64,000 bases of DNA from Labedella endophytica (GTDB lineage: Bacteria > Actinomycetota > Actinomycetes > Actinomycetales > Microbacteriaceae). The stretch spans positions 744,001 to 808,000 of the forward strand of contig NZ_RZGZ01000002.1 in NCBI RefSeq assembly GCF_003990045.1, given 5' to 3'. This document shows positions 54,303 to 63,503 of the stretch, one piece after another. The translations under genes and the position numbers were made by a program. A model generated the notes under the pieces. The model made no database searches. It saw nothing but the letters and a program-made list of their open reading frames with translations, and had not been told where the DNA came from. Every line of letters begins with the position of its first letter. Position 1 is the first letter of the stretch.

Positions 54303-55309
54303 GCGACCAATACGCAGGACCCCCCGAGCACCAGACGCCTCCCCCGCGTCCCGACGAGTCCGCGGCGCTCCGCGATTCCCTCGCCCGGGTCCGATCGGAG
54401 GTCGGCAAGGCGGTCGTCGGGCAGGACGCCGCGGTGACGGGCCTCATCATCGCCCTCCTCGCCCGCGGCCACGTGCTCCTCGAGGGCGTGCCCGGAGTGG
54501 CGAAGACCCTCCTCGTGCGCACACTCAGCCACGCCCTGCAGCTCGACACCAAGCGCGTGCAATTCACCCCCGACCTCATGCCGGGAGACGTCACCGGTTC
54601 CCTCGTCTACGACGGCAAGCGCGGCGAGTTCGAGTTCCGTGAGGGACCGGTCTTCACGAACATCCTGCTCGCCGACGAGATCAACCGGACGCCGCCGAAG
54701 ACGCAGTCCTCGCTCCTCGAGGCGATGGAGGAGCGACAGGTCTCCGCCGACGGCGTCACGCGGCCGCTCCCCGATCCCTTCCTCGTGGCCGCCACGCAGA
54801 ACCCCATCGAATACGAGGGCACGTACACGCTGCCCGAGGCGCAGCTCGACCGCTTCCTCCTCAAGCTCGTGCTCGATCTCCCGGAACGCGACACCGAGGT
54901 CGAGGTGCTCCGGCGCCACGCGGCCGGCTTCAACCCCCGCGACCTCGCGGGCGCCGGGGTGACGCCGGTGCTCTCGAGCGATCAGCTGCGTGCTGCACAG
55001 GCCGCGGCCGCCGCAACCGCGGTGGGAGCCGACGTCCTCGCCTACATCGTGGATCTCGCGCGGGCGACCAGGCGGAGCCCGTCCGTCCGTATGGGCGTGA
55101 GCCCGCGAGCGACGACCGCCTTGCTCGCATCCGCCAAGGCCTGGGCGTGGCTCAGCGGATACCCGTCGATCACACCGGACCACGTGCAGGCGATGGTCAT
55201 CCCCGTGTGGCGCCACCGCCTCCAGTTGCGGCCGGAGGCCGAGCTCGAGGGCGTCGCGACGGACGCGATCCTCCGGTCGATCCTCCAGCAGGTGCAGGTG
55301 CCGATCTAG
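54299..55309 (+). CDS. MoxR-family AAA+ ATPase
   Basis: A 336-residue MoxR protein. Walker A is LLEGVPGVAKT, Walker B is ILLADEINRTPPKTQSSLLEAMEE, sensor 1 is FLVAATQNPIEYEGTYTLPEAQLDRF, and RMGVSPRATTALL lies in the lid. MoxR ATPases act as chaperones that insert cofactors or mature complexes with von Willebrand-type partners; DUF58, encoded next, is the usual partner. ATGA overlap upstream and zero-gap TAG-ATG downstream indicate tight coupling. Confidence 0.95.
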   Translation: MSDQYAGPPEHQTPPPRPDESAALRDSLARVRSEVGKAVVGQDAAVTGLIIALLARGHVLLEGVPGVAKTLLVRTLSHALQLDTKRVQFTPDLMPGDVTGSLVYDGKRGEFEFREGPVFTNILLADEINRTPPKTQSSLLEAMEERQVSADGVTRPLPDPFLVAATQNPIEYEGTYTLPEAQLDRFLLKLVLDLPERDTEVEVLRRHAAGFNPRDLAGAGVTPVLSSDQLRAAQAAAAATAVGADVLAYIVDLARATRRSPSVRMGVSPRATTALLASAKAWAWLSGYPSITPDHVQAMVIPVWRHRLQLRPEAELEGVATDAILRSILQQVQVPI

Positions 55310-56617
55310 ATGGCCGTCACGGGCTGGTTCATCGCGCTCCTCGCGGTCGGGGTCGTCCCCGTCATCGCGGTGGGCGCGGATCCGGCGCGCTCGTTCGTCG
55401 TCCTCATCGGCTGGATCGTGGGGTGCCTCGTGCTCCTCGCGATCGACGTCGCCCTCGCGGGCTCTCCGCGCCGGCTCTCCCTTTCGCGATCGCTGCCCGA
55501 CCGGGTCCGGCTCGGCGAGGACGCGACGAGCGAGATCCTCCTCACGAACCGCGGAGGGCGCCCCGTGAGGGCGCTCGTGCGCGACGGATGGCAGCCGACC
55601 GCAGGGGCGCCGTTCGCGCGGCAACGCGTCACGGTCCCCGCCGGTGAACGGCGCCGCCTCGTGCAGACGCTCCGGCCCTTCCGCCGCGGCGAGCGCGCGA
55701 GCGACCACATCACGGTGCGCTCGTTCGGCCCCTTCCGGCTCGGCGCCCGTCAGGCGACGATCGCCTCACGGGGGAGGTTGCGAGTGCTCCCCCCATTCAA
55801 CGCGCGCAAGCACCTCCCCAGCCGGCTCGCCCGGCTCCGTGAACTCGACGGCGCGACGAGCGTCATGGTGCGCGGACAGGGCACCGAGTTCGACTCCCTC
55901 CGCGACTACGTGCGTGGCGACGACGTGCGATCCATCGACTGGCGCGCGACCGCGCGGCGCTCGGAGCTCGTCGTGCGCACGTGGCGGCCGGAGCGTGATC
56001 GACGTGTCGTCATCGTCGTCGACACGGCGCGCACCTCCGCCGCCCGGATCGCGGACGAGGTCCGGCTCGATACGGCGTTCGAGGCGTCCCTGCTGCTCTC
56101 GGCACTCGCGACGCGCGCCGACGACCGCGTCGACTTCCTCGCCGTGGACCGACGCATCCGCGGCCGTGTCACCGGGTCGACGGGCGCCGACCTCCTCGCG
56201 AAGCTCGTCGACGCCATGGCCGAGATCGATCCGGAGCTCATCGAGATGGACTGGGACGCCGTACCCGCCCACGTCCGGCAGATCACGAGCCACCACGCTT
56301 TCGTCGTCCTGATCACGTCCATCGAGACGCCGGGAGCCTCAGCCGGGCTCCTCTCGGTGCTTCCCCAGCTGACGCGCAACCACACCGTCGCGGTCGTCTC
56401 GGTGACGGATCCGGACGTGGAGGAGGCGCGGAACGACCGCGGGGACCGCGAGGCGGTCTACCGGGCGGCCTCGGCGGAACGCGCGGCCCTCGACGCCTCA
56501 CGCGTCGCCGCGGCGGTGCGTCGGATCGGCGCCGATGTCGTGTCGGGCTCCCCCGGGGACCTCCCGCCCGCGCTCGCCGACCACTACCTCGCCCTCAAGG
56601 CCGCCGGCCGCCTGTAA
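55310..56617 (+). CDS. DUF58 domain protein
   Basis: A 435-residue protein with two N-terminal membrane helices (about 3-50), an extracytoplasmic-like beta segment, and the DUF58 motif GTEFDSLRDYVRGDDVRSIDWRATAR followed by a von Willebrand A-like fold (RRVVIVVDTARTSAAR). It starts directly after the moxR stop. MoxR and DUF58 form a conserved pair of uncertain role. Confidence 0.93.
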   Translation: MAVTGWFIALLAVGVVPVIAVGADPARSFVVLIGWIVGCLVLLAIDVALAGSPRRLSLSRSLPDRVRLGEDATSEILLTNRGGRPVRALVRDGWQPTAGAPFARQRVTVPAGERRRLVQTLRPFRRGERASDHITVRSFGPFRLGARQATIASRGRLRVLPPFNARKHLPSRLARLRELDGATSVMVRGQGTEFDSLRDYVRGDDVRSIDWRATARRSELVVRTWRPERDRRVVIVVDTARTSAARIADEVRLDTAFEASLLLSALATRADDRVDFLAVDRRIRGRVTGSTGADLLAKLVDAMAEIDPELIEMDWDAVPAHVRQITSHHAFVVLITSIETPGASAGLLSVLPQLTRNHTVAVVSVTDPDVEEARNDRGDREAVYRAASAERAALDASRVAAAVRRIGADVVSGSPGDLPPALADHYLALKAAGRL

Positions 56618-56769
56618 CGCGACGACCGCGCATCCCCGGCCGAGCAACGACGGGCCGCGCCACGACGACAAAGACCGGAGCCCCCGACGACCGGCGAGCT
56701 CGGAGTCGTTCCTCGGCGGACTCGGCGCGTGGCCGGCGTCCGGCTGGCCGCCGTCGATACTGTCGGACA
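56618..56769 (+). promoter_or_regulatory. Gap before the aquaporin gene with a possible promoter
   Basis: No gene is seen. GATACT at 56755-56760 ends 9 bp before the aquaporin ATG and could be a -10 element of a nearly leaderless transcript. No ribosome binding site is evident. Confidence 0.35.
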
Positions 56770-57534
56770 ATGACCGATGACCACACGCAGCCCGGTTTCC
56801 TCTCCACGGTGTCGGCCGAGATGCTCGGTACCTTCGTCGTCGTCTCCGTCATCGTCGGGGCCACGGTCATCGCCGGACCGGTGATCGGTTCCCTCGGGAT
56901 CGCTCTCGCCGCGGGGTTCGCCGTGGCGGCCGTGTACGCCACCGTCGCCCACGTGTCCGGCGGACACCTCAACCCGGCCGTCACGATCGGGCTCGCCGTC
57001 GCCGGACGGTTCCCCTGGCGGGACGTGAGCACCCACGTCGCCGCGCAGCTCATCGGGGCGACGCTCGGCGCCGCGTTCATCCTCGGCGTGCTCGCCGACG
57101 GGCCGGCCGCCGCCCTCGCGACCGCCCAGCGCGACGGCTTCGCATCGGGCGGCTACGGGCCCCTGCTCTCTCCCGACGGTTTCGGCCTCGTCGCCGTGGC
57201 ACTCGTCGAAGCCGTATTCACCGCGGTGATCGTCGCGCTCTACGTCGCTCGTGGCCACCGGCTCTCCACCGACGTCGAAGGACGGGCCGCGACGGCGCTG
57301 ACGATCGGCCTCGCCGTCGCCGCACTCACGCTCGTCGCGGCCCCGGTGTCGAACGGGACCCTCAACCCGGCGAGAGCACTCGCGACGGCGCTCTTCGCCG
57401 GACCCGATCGCCTCGGGCAGGTGTGGGCGTTCGTCCTCTTCCCCCTCCTCGGCGCCCTCGTGGTCGGCATCGTCGCCCGCATCGGGACGCGTTCCCGCGC
57501 CGGGTCACCCGCCTCCCCCACCGACCCTGCCTGA
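56770..57534 (+). CDS. MIP family aquaporin
   Basis: A 254-residue protein with six membrane helices and two half-helices carrying the NPA motifs, SGGHLNPAVT and NGTLNPARAL. The Arg after the second NPA is the selectivity-filter Arg. The short loops favour a water channel (AqpZ-like) over a glycerol facilitator, but the filter residues were not all assigned. It stands alone on the plus strand between the DUF58 gene and the SpoIIM gene and looks inserted in an otherwise conserved cluster. Confidence 0.88.
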   Translation: MTDDHTQPGFLSTVSAEMLGTFVVVSVIVGATVIAGPVIGSLGIALAAGFAVAAVYATVAHVSGGHLNPAVTIGLAVAGRFPWRDVSTHVAAQLIGATLGAAFILGVLADGPAAALATAQRDGFASGGYGPLLSPDGFGLVAVALVEAVFTAVIVALYVARGHRLSTDVEGRAATALTIGLAVAALTLVAAPVSNGTLNPARALATALFAGPDRLGQVWAFVLFPLLGALVVGIVARIGTRSRAGSPASPTDPA

Positions 57535-57616
57535 GCGCCGCCCGCCTGACCGCACTCCCGGACAGCGAAGCGCCGCAGCTTCTGGTGAGTGCGGCGGCGA
57601 TTGCTCACCGGTAACC

Positions 57617-57654
57617 GCAGCGCATCAGGCAGGAACGGCAGCGCATCGGCAGGA
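57617..57654. repeat. Short direct repeat after the aquaporin gene
   Basis: GCAGCGCATCAGGCAGGA (57617-57634) recurs as GCAGCGCATCGGCAGGA (57638-57654), 83 bp after the aquaporin stop. Confidence 0.7.
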
Positions 57655-57688
57655 CGCATCGCCCGTCACGCGCGAGGCTACAGCACAT

Positions 57689-58684
57689 TCAACCCGCGAC
57701 GAGGGTGGTCGCGCCGCGCTCGAACTCCTCGAGATCCCCGGTCTCGCCCGCCCGGGCCGCCCGTCCGCCGACGACGATCATGTAGAACAGGAACGCTCCG
57801 AGCGCGACGGCGCCGATCGCGATCTTGACGGCCGGATGCCATGGAGCCGGGGTCACGAAGCCCTCGATGATCCCCGAAACGAACAGCGCGATGATGAGCC
57901 CGACGACGACGGTGAAGAGTGCGCGCGCCTCCCGAGCGAGGGACTGTCCGCGCGACAGCCGACCGGGCGCGACCCAGGACCAGAAGATCCGGAGCCCGGC
58001 GGCTCCCGCCACGAAGATGCTCGTGAGCTCGAGGAGGCCGTGGGGCAGGATGTAGAGGAAGAACGTGTCGCCCTCGTCGTAGGCGAACATCAGTCCCGCC
58101 GTGAGTCCGATGCCCTGGGCGTTCTGGGCGATCACGTACGGCACCCACACCCCCGTGATGCCGAAGGCGATGCACTGGGCGGCGATCCATGCGTTGTTGG
58201 TCCAGACGCGCCCGGCGAACGATGTCGCGGGATTCTCGGAATAGTAGGCGACGAAGCCCTGCTCCGCCGTCTGCCGCAACGACGCCTCGTCGCCGAGGGC
58301 GGCGAGCGCCTGCGGGTTCGTCGCGATCCACGTCGCATACAGCGAGGCGACGATCGTGAACGCGATGAAGACGCCGAGCGTGAGCCACCGCAGTCGGTAG
58401 AGCGCGGCCGGCAGCTGCAGGACGAAGAAGCGCGGGATCTGCGAGGTCACGTTCCGACCTGCGGAGGTGAATCGGAGCCGTGCCCGCGAGAGGGACACGC
58501 TCAGACGGTCGCCGGTGACCGTCGATCCCGCCGTCGTCTTGATGGCCGACAGCTGCGTCGCCCCCGACTGGTAGCGGTCGATCAGCTCGTCGGCATCCAC
58601 GCCGGACAGCGACCCCCGGCGGCCGAGCTCGTCCAGGCGGTCCCAATCGGCACGGTGTGCGGCAGTGTATGCGTCGAGGTCCAT
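57689..58684 (-). CDS. Stage II sporulation protein M (SpoIIM) family membrane protein
   Basis: A 331-residue SpoIIM-family protein. The N-terminal 95 residues are cytosolic and helical (DAYTAAHRADWDRLDELGRR); about six membrane helices follow with FAYDEGDTFFLYILPHGLLELTSIF, the family signature. The organism need not sporulate: in actinobacteria this family travels with RDD proteins and MoxR/DUF58. Its start is 18 bp from the divergent RDD gene. Confidence 0.92.
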   Translation of the reverse strand: MDLDAYTAAHRADWDRLDELGRRGSLSGVDADELIDRYQSGATQLSAIKTTAGSTVTGDRLSVSLSRARLRFTSAGRNVTSQIPRFFVLQLPAALYRLRWLTLGVFIAFTIVASLYATWIATNPQALAALGDEASLRQTAEQGFVAYYSENPATSFAGRVWTNNAWIAAQCIAFGITGVWVPYVIAQNAQGIGLTAGLMFAYDEGDTFFLYILPHGLLELTSIFVAGAAGLRIFWSWVAPGRLSRGQSLAREARALFTVVVGLIIALFVSGIIEGFVTPAPWHPAVKIAIGAVALGAFLFYMIVVGGRAARAGETGDLEEFERGATTLVAG

Positions 58685-58702
58685 CCGATTACGATGATAG
58701 CC

Positions 58703-59542
58703 ATGACCTCGAGCGCGCACACGACCGCCGACCCGAGAGAACTCATCACGGGCGAGGCCGTCGCCCTCGACGTCCGTGCGGCGAGCTTCATCCTGCGCGC
58801 GGCCGGGGCGCTCATCGACCTCGTCGTGCACATCGGATTCGCCCTCCTGCTGCTCTGGCTCCTGTTCCTCGCTGCCGAGGTCGTCACGATCGACCAGGCC
58901 GCCATGCAGGCTGTATCCATCACGATCGTCGTGGTGGCCTTCATCGTCGTTCCCACGGCCGTCGAGTTGGCGACGAAGGGCCGCTCCCTCGGCAAGCTCG
59001 CGATCGGAGCCCGCGTCGTGCGTACGGACGGCGGGGCGATCGGGTTCCGCCACGCGTTCATCCGGTCCCTCGTCGGCTTCTTCGAGATCTACATGACGCT
59101 CGGAGGCGTCGCCGCGCTCGTCGGCCTCCTGAGCGACCGCTCCCAACGGCTGGGCGATCTGCTCGCGGGCACCTACGCGCAGCACGAGCGAGTGCCGCGT
59201 ATCGTGACGCCCGTCTACGGCGTGCCGCCGGAGCTGCAGTCCTGGGCCACGACGGCGGATGTCGCCCGGATGCCGGATCGACTGGCCCGGCGGATCGCCC
59301 AGTACCTCCAGCAGGTGGCGCGGCTGTCGCCGGCCGCGCGCGACCGACTCGGGCGGGAACTCGCGGGAGAGGCCGCGCCGTACGTGTCGCCGCTGCCCGA
59401 CGTGGCGCCCGACACCTTCCTCTTCGCCGTCGCCGCCCTCCGGCGTGAGCGGGAATTCCGCAAGCTCACCCTCGAGCGTGAACGACTCGACCTGCTGCGC
59501 CCCACCCTCGAGGGCACGCCGCACCACTTCCCCGACCGCTGA
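58703..59542 (+). CDS. RDD family membrane protein
   Basis: A 279-residue protein. The RDD domain spans about 25-160, with RAAGALIDLVVHIGFALLLLW, and TKGRSLGKLAIGARVVRTDGG and FLRSLV-like IRSLVGFFEIY as family marks. The C-terminal 110 residues are soluble and helical (PDRLARRIAQYLQQVARL). It is divergent from the SpoIIM gene and both start codons are only 18 bp apart, so at least one transcript is likely leaderless. Confidence 0.9.
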   Translation: MTSSAHTTADPRELITGEAVALDVRAASFILRAAGALIDLVVHIGFALLLLWLLFLAAEVVTIDQAAMQAVSITIVVVAFIVVPTAVELATKGRSLGKLAIGARVVRTDGGAIGFRHAFIRSLVGFFEIYMTLGGVAALVGLLSDRSQRLGDLLAGTYAQHERVPRIVTPVYGVPPELQSWATTADVARMPDRLARRIAQYLQQVARLSPAARDRLGRELAGEAAPYVSPLPDVAPDTFLFAVAALRREREFRKLTLERERLDLLRPTLEGTPHHFPDR

Positions 59543-59547
59543 AACCA

Positions 59548-59611
59548 TCGTGAGGTGTCGCAATCTGTCGTGTCCGGGTCGGACTGGGCAACAGATCGCG
59601 ACACCTCACGG
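59548..59611. repeat. 64-bp palindromic repeat, family 1, copy B
   Basis: CGTGAGGTGTCGCAATCTGT (59549-59568) and ACAGATCGCGACACCTCACG (59591-59610) pair at 19 of 20 positions. Aligned with the reverse complement of copy A the match includes the loop. It lies between the convergent RDD and ahcY genes. Confidence 0.85.
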
Positions 59612-59635
59612 AGGGTGGGGTGCTGAGACCGCGGG

Positions 59636-61123
59636 TCAGTAGCGGTAGTGGTCGACCTTGAACGGGCCGTCGACCGGCACGCCGATGTAGGCGGCCTGCT
59701 CCGGTGACAGCTCCGTGAGCTCGACGCCCAGGGCGTCGAGGTGCAGGCGGGCGACCTTCTCGTCGAGGTGCTTCGGCAGGACGTAGACGCCGACCGGGTA
59801 CTCCTCGATCCGCGTGTAGAGCTCGAGCTGCGCGAGGACCTGGTTGGTGAACGAGTTGCTCATGACGAACGACGGGTGACCCGTCGCGTTGCCGAGGTTC
59901 ATGAGGCGTCCCTCCGAGAGGACGAGGATCGAGCGCCCCGTTGGCAGACGCCACTCGTGCACCTGCGGCTTGATCTCGACACGCTCGGCACCGTCGATCC
60001 GCGCGAGCGCGTCGATGTCGATCTCGTTGTCGAAGTGGCCGACGTTGGCCACGATCGCGAGGTGCTTCATCGCGAGCATGTGCTCGGTCGTGATGACCGA
60101 CTTGTTGCCCGTGCCGGACACGAAGATGTCGACGTGCCCGACGACCGACTCGATACGCGCGACCTGGTAGCCGTCCATCGCCGCCTGGAGCGCGCAGATC
60201 GGGTCGACCTCGGTCACGATGACGCGAGCGCCCTGACCGCGCAGCGCCTCGGCGGCACCCTTGCCGACGTCGCCGTAGCCGGCGACGAGGGCGACCTTGC
60301 CGCCGATGAGGACGTCGGTGGCGCGGTTGAGGCCGTCGGGCAGCGAGTGGCGGATGCCGTACTTGTTGTCGAACTTCGACTTCGTGACCGAGTCGTTGAC
60401 GTTGATGCCCGGGAAGAGGAGCTCTCCGTCGCGGAACAGCTCGTAGAGGCGGTGCACGCCCGTCGTCGTCTCCTCGGTCACGCCGAGCAGATCGCGGGCG
60501 ATGCGCGTCCACCGGTCGCCGCTGTCGGCGAGGGACGCCTTCAGCACACCGAGGATGACCCGGTATTCCTCGCTGTCCGCCTCCGTCGCGTCCGGAACGA
60601 CCCCGGCCGCCTCGAACTCGACGCCCTTGTGCACGAGGAGGGTCGCGTCACCACCGTCGTCGAGGATGAGGTTCGGACCGGTCCAGTCGGCACCCTCCGC
60701 GGCGGCCTCGGCCGACCAGTCGAAGATGCGGCCGGTGGCCCACCAGTACTCGTCCAGGGTCTCGCCCTTCCAGGCGAAGACGGGGACTCCCGCCGGCGCG
60801 TCCGGCGTGCCCGTCGGGCCGACGGCGATCGCCGCGGCGGCCTCGTCCTGCGTGGAGAAGATGTTGCAGCTCGCCCAACGGACGCGGGCACCGAGAGCCA
60901 CGAGGGTCTCGATGAGCACGGCCGTCTGCACCGTCATGTGGAGGGAGCCGGCGATGCGCGCGCCGGCGAGTGGCTGCGTGGGGCCGAACTCCTCGCGGAG
61001 GGCCATGAGGCCGGGCATCTCGTTCTCGGCGAGGCGGATCTGGTGGCGGCCCGCCTCGGCGAGTGAGAGGTCGGCGACGGAGAAGGGCACGGAGCCGGTC
61101 GCGACGGGAGAGGTGATCGTCAT
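59636..61123 (-). CDS. ahcY: Adenosylhomocysteinase
   Basis: S-adenosylhomocysteine hydrolase, 495 residues, which splits SAH to adenosine and homocysteine and keeps methylation running. Family motifs: [53 protein letters not shown] with the PLP-free catalytic Lys/Asp, NAD motif [10 protein letters not shown], and the C-terminal KVDHYRY. Length fits the long actinobacterial form. Homocysteine produced here joins the metX-metY product. I looked for an SAH riboswitch upstream and did not find the conserved core. Confidence 0.96.
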   Translation of the reverse strand: MTITSPVATGSVPFSVADLSLAEAGRHQIRLAENEMPGLMALREEFGPTQPLAGARIAGSLHMTVQTAVLIETLVALGARVRWASCNIFSTQDEAAAAIAVGPTGTPDAPAGVPVFAWKGETLDEYWWATGRIFDWSAEAAAEGADWTGPNLILDDGGDATLLVHKGVEFEAAGVVPDATEADSEEYRVILGVLKASLADSGDRWTRIARDLLGVTEETTTGVHRLYELFRDGELLFPGINVNDSVTKSKFDNKYGIRHSLPDGLNRATDVLIGGKVALVAGYGDVGKGAAEALRGQGARVIVTEVDPICALQAAMDGYQVARIESVVGHVDIFVSGTGNKSVITTEHMLAMKHLAIVANVGHFDNEIDIDALARIDGAERVEIKPQVHEWRLPTGRSILVLSEGRLMNLGNATGHPSFVMSNSFTNQVLAQLELYTRIEEYPVGVYVLPKHLDEKVARLHLDALGVELTELSPEQAAYIGVPVDGPFKVDHYRY

Positions 61124-61228
61124 GGTCCCATTCTCGCACCCGTCGCCCGAGCGCTCACCCCTGTGACGGCACTCGGCAGGGGCCCGCGACCGCGAGGCCG
61201 CGACCCGCGGTCGCCGCAGGGCGTCGGG

Positions 61229-62659
61229 TCAGGCCCGGATGAGGGCGAGCACCTCGTCGCGGATGGCTTCCATCTGCGCTCGCGTCGATGCTTCGGCGTT
61301 CAAGCGGAGCAGGGGTTCCGTGTTGGAGGGGCGGACGCTGAACCACCAGAAGTCATCGTCGACGCCGGGGTTCCCCGTGACCGTCAGGCCGTCGAGCTCG
61401 TCGAAGTCGGCGCGACCCGCGAAGGCCTCGACCACCCGGGCGAAAGCGGCGGCCACGTCGGCGACGGTGGAGTTGATCTCTCCCGATGCCGCGTAGGGAG
61501 AGTACTCCGAGGCGAACTCCGACAGGGGGGCCGGCTGCGTGCCGAACTCGGCGAGGACGTGCATCGCGGCGAGCATGCCGTTGTCGGCGCTCCAGAAATC
61601 GCGGAAGTAGTAGTGCGCGGAGTGCTCGCCGCCGAAGACGGCTCCCGTGCGACGCATCTCGTCCTTGATGAGCGAGTGACCGACCTTGGTACGGACGGGT
61701 GTGGCGCCGGCCGCCTCGATCGTCTCCGGAACGATGCGGGAGGTGATGAGGTTGTGGATGACCGAGATCTCGGCGTCGGGCGCATCGCGACGGGCACGTG
61801 CGATCTCGCGGACGGCCACGATCGCGGCGATCGCCGAGGGCGTCACGGCGTCGCCCTTCTCGTCGACGACGAAGCAGCGGTCGGCGTCTCCGTCGAACGC
61901 GAGACCGAGGTCGGCCCCGTGCTCGACGACGGCCTTCTGCAGGTCGACGAGGTTCTTCGGCTCGAGCGGGTTCGCCTCGTGGTTGGGGAAGGTGCCGTCG
62001 AGCTCGAAGTAGAGCGGGATGATCGTGAGCGGCAGCGCCGGGAGGCCGGCGGCGGTCTCGAGGACGGCGGGGACCGTGAGCCCGCCCATGCCGTTACCGG
62101 CATCGACCACGATCGTGAGCGGACGGATGCCGTCCAAGGGGACGAGTGAACGGAGGTACGAGGCGTAGTCGGTGAGGACGTCGCGCGAGTCGACCGTACC
62201 CGGGGTGGCGACGGCCGGGATTCCCTCCGCGAGGTAGGTGGCCGCGCGATCCCTGATGGCGGAGAGACCGGTGGCCTTCGACATGGCCTCGGCCCCGGCG
62301 CGCGAGAACTTGATGCCGTTGTACCGGGCCGGGTTGTGGCTCGCCGTGAACATGGCGGCTGGGGCATCGAGGCTGCCCGAGGCGTAGTAGCTCTCGTCCG
62401 TGGAGCAGAGGCCGATCGAGATCACGTCGGCACCACGGGCGGTGGCCCCACGTGCGAACGCCTCGGCGAAGCCCGGCGACGAATCGCGCATGTCGTGGCC
62501 GACGACGACGGGCGAACCCGCCGCGTCGACCTCGTCCACGAACGCAGCCGCGAGCGCCTCGACGACCTCGTCCGTGAGTCCCTCGCCGACCACACCGCGG
62601 ACGTCGTATGCTCCGACGACCGCGTCGAGACGCGCGTCCTGTGCTGAATCCGATGCCAT
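61229..62659 (-). CDS. manB: Phosphomannomutase/phosphoglucomutase
   Basis: A 476-residue alpha-D-phosphohexomutase that interconverts mannose-6-P and mannose-1-P for GDP-mannose and wall glycans. The phosphoserine loop is MFTASHNPARYNGIKF, the Mg loop is FDGDADRCFVVDE, the sugar-binding loop is GGEHSAHYYF, and the phosphate site is RPSNTEPLLRL. ATG 62659 fits homologues. The order DUF3499-manB is conserved in actinobacteria (as in the Mycobacterium Rv3256-Rv3259 region). A 5-bp gap separates it from the DUF3499 stop. Confidence 0.95.
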   Translation of the reverse strand: MASDSAQDARLDAVVGAYDVRGVVGEGLTDEVVEALAAAFVDEVDAAGSPVVVGHDMRDSSPGFAEAFARGATARGADVISIGLCSTDESYYASGSLDAPAAMFTASHNPARYNGIKFSRAGAEAMSKATGLSAIRDRAATYLAEGIPAVATPGTVDSRDVLTDYASYLRSLVPLDGIRPLTIVVDAGNGMGGLTVPAVLETAAGLPALPLTIIPLYFELDGTFPNHEANPLEPKNLVDLQKAVVEHGADLGLAFDGDADRCFVVDEKGDAVTPSAIAAIVAVREIARARRDAPDAEISVIHNLITSRIVPETIEAAGATPVRTKVGHSLIKDEMRRTGAVFGGEHSAHYYFRDFWSADNGMLAAMHVLAEFGTQPAPLSEFASEYSPYAASGEINSTVADVAAAFARVVEAFAGRADFDELDGLTVTGNPGVDDDFWWFSVRPSNTEPLLRLNAEASTRAQMEAIRDEVLALIRA

Positions 62660-62664
62660 GAGGA

Positions 62665-62877
62665 TCACCCTACTTCGCCGAGGACGGCGTGACGGATCAC
62701 CTGCCACCCCTTGGGGACGGACAGGCGTTCCGAGTGGATCGAGCACAGGTCGTACGTGTGCGGATCGCGGGTGAGCCCGAGGGGACCGAGGACGGCCATC
62801 TGATCACCGTAGTCGTAGCTGAGGGTGGACACGGCTTCGCGCGTGCACCCGACCTTCGAGCAGATTCTGTCGTCCAT
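62665..62877 (-). CDS. DUF3499 small cysteine-containing protein
   Basis: A 70-residue protein of the DUF3499 family. CSKVGCTREAVSTLSYDYGD and PHTYDLCSIHSERLSVPKGW hold the two halves of a likely Cys/His metal site (Cys6, Cys11, Cys45, His48). It is cotranscribed with manB in actinobacteria. The function is unknown. Confidence 0.9.
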   Translation of the reverse strand: MDDRICSKVGCTREAVSTLSYDYGDQMAVLGPLGLTRDPHTYDLCSIHSERLSVPKGWQVIRHAVLGEVG

Positions 62878-62904
62878 CGGCGTCAGTCTACGGACCACCA
62901 CCGA

Positions 62905-63020
62905 CACCGCCCTCGCACCGCGCCGCACCACCCGAGCGACCGAGACACCCGCGACCCACAACGGACACCAACACTCGAGAGGCACCACCCTCGCACCGCG
63001 CCGCGCCGCCCGAGCGACCG
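62905..63020. repeat. 38-bp direct repeats, 78 bp apart
   Basis: CACCGCCCTCGCACCGCGCC... (62905-62942) recurs at 62983-63020 with three substitutions, in the divergent gap between the DUF3499 gene and the Rv3259-like gene. Confidence 0.85.
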
Positions 63021-63043
63021 CCGGCCGCGCGTAGGATTGCGGC

Positions 63044-63493
63044 ATGAAGCGAAAGGGCGAACGGTCTGCGATCGGAGAACCGGGCAGGCGGGCCGTGCGA
63101 CGGGATCGCCACGGCCGCGCGGGACGCAGTTCGGTCGTCCGACCGCCGCTGCCCGCCCTGCGCACCCGCATCGACCTCTTCGACCAGACGGTCGCGTCGA
63201 CGGCCGACTTCCTCAGGGGGTCCTGGCCGGAGGACCTCGCCGGTGTCCGCTTCGAGGTGCAGGCCATGCCACCCTCGCTCGATTCCGACGACGGCGTCGA
63301 CCGCTGGCACACCGATGCGACCGCGCGGCGGATCACCGTCTTCCGGATCCCCATCCAGCGGCTCAGCCACCTCCACCGCGACGACGAGCTCCATCAGCGC
63401 ATGATGATCGAGAGCTGCGTCTTCCGGGCGACCGCCGAGTTCCTCGGCAAGGACCCATGGGACCTCGGCCCGGAGCGCTTCCGCTTCCTCTGA
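63044..63493 (+). CDS. Rv3259-like metallopeptidase-fold protein without HExxH
   Basis: A 149-residue protein. After a basic N-terminus the core reads VRFEVQAMPPSLDSDD ... RRITVFRIPIQRLSHLHRDDELHQRMMIESCVFRATAEFLGKDPWDLGPERFRF, the minimal zincin-like (DUF1025) fold. Where zincins carry HExxH, this protein has IESCVFRAT, so it should not be a metal protease. The same gene neighbours manB and DUF3499 in other actinobacteria. The function is unknown. Confidence 0.82.
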   Translation: MKRKGERSAIGEPGRRAVRRDRHGRAGRSSVVRPPLPALRTRIDLFDQTVASTADFLRGSWPEDLAGVRFEVQAMPPSLDSDDGVDRWHTDATARRITVFRIPIQRLSHLHRDDELHQRMMIESCVFRATAEFLGKDPWDLGPERFRFL

Positions 63494-63503
63494 TCGACCG
63501 CCG

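Noticed and set aside
57689-58684. Evidence for sporulation
   Set aside because: SpoIIM-family proteins are common in non-sporulating actinobacteria; no other sporulation gene is present.
61124-61228. Possible SAH riboswitch before ahcY
   Set aside because: Some pairing (CCGAG/CTCGG) exists, but the conserved GAGGAGCGCUGC-like core is missing.
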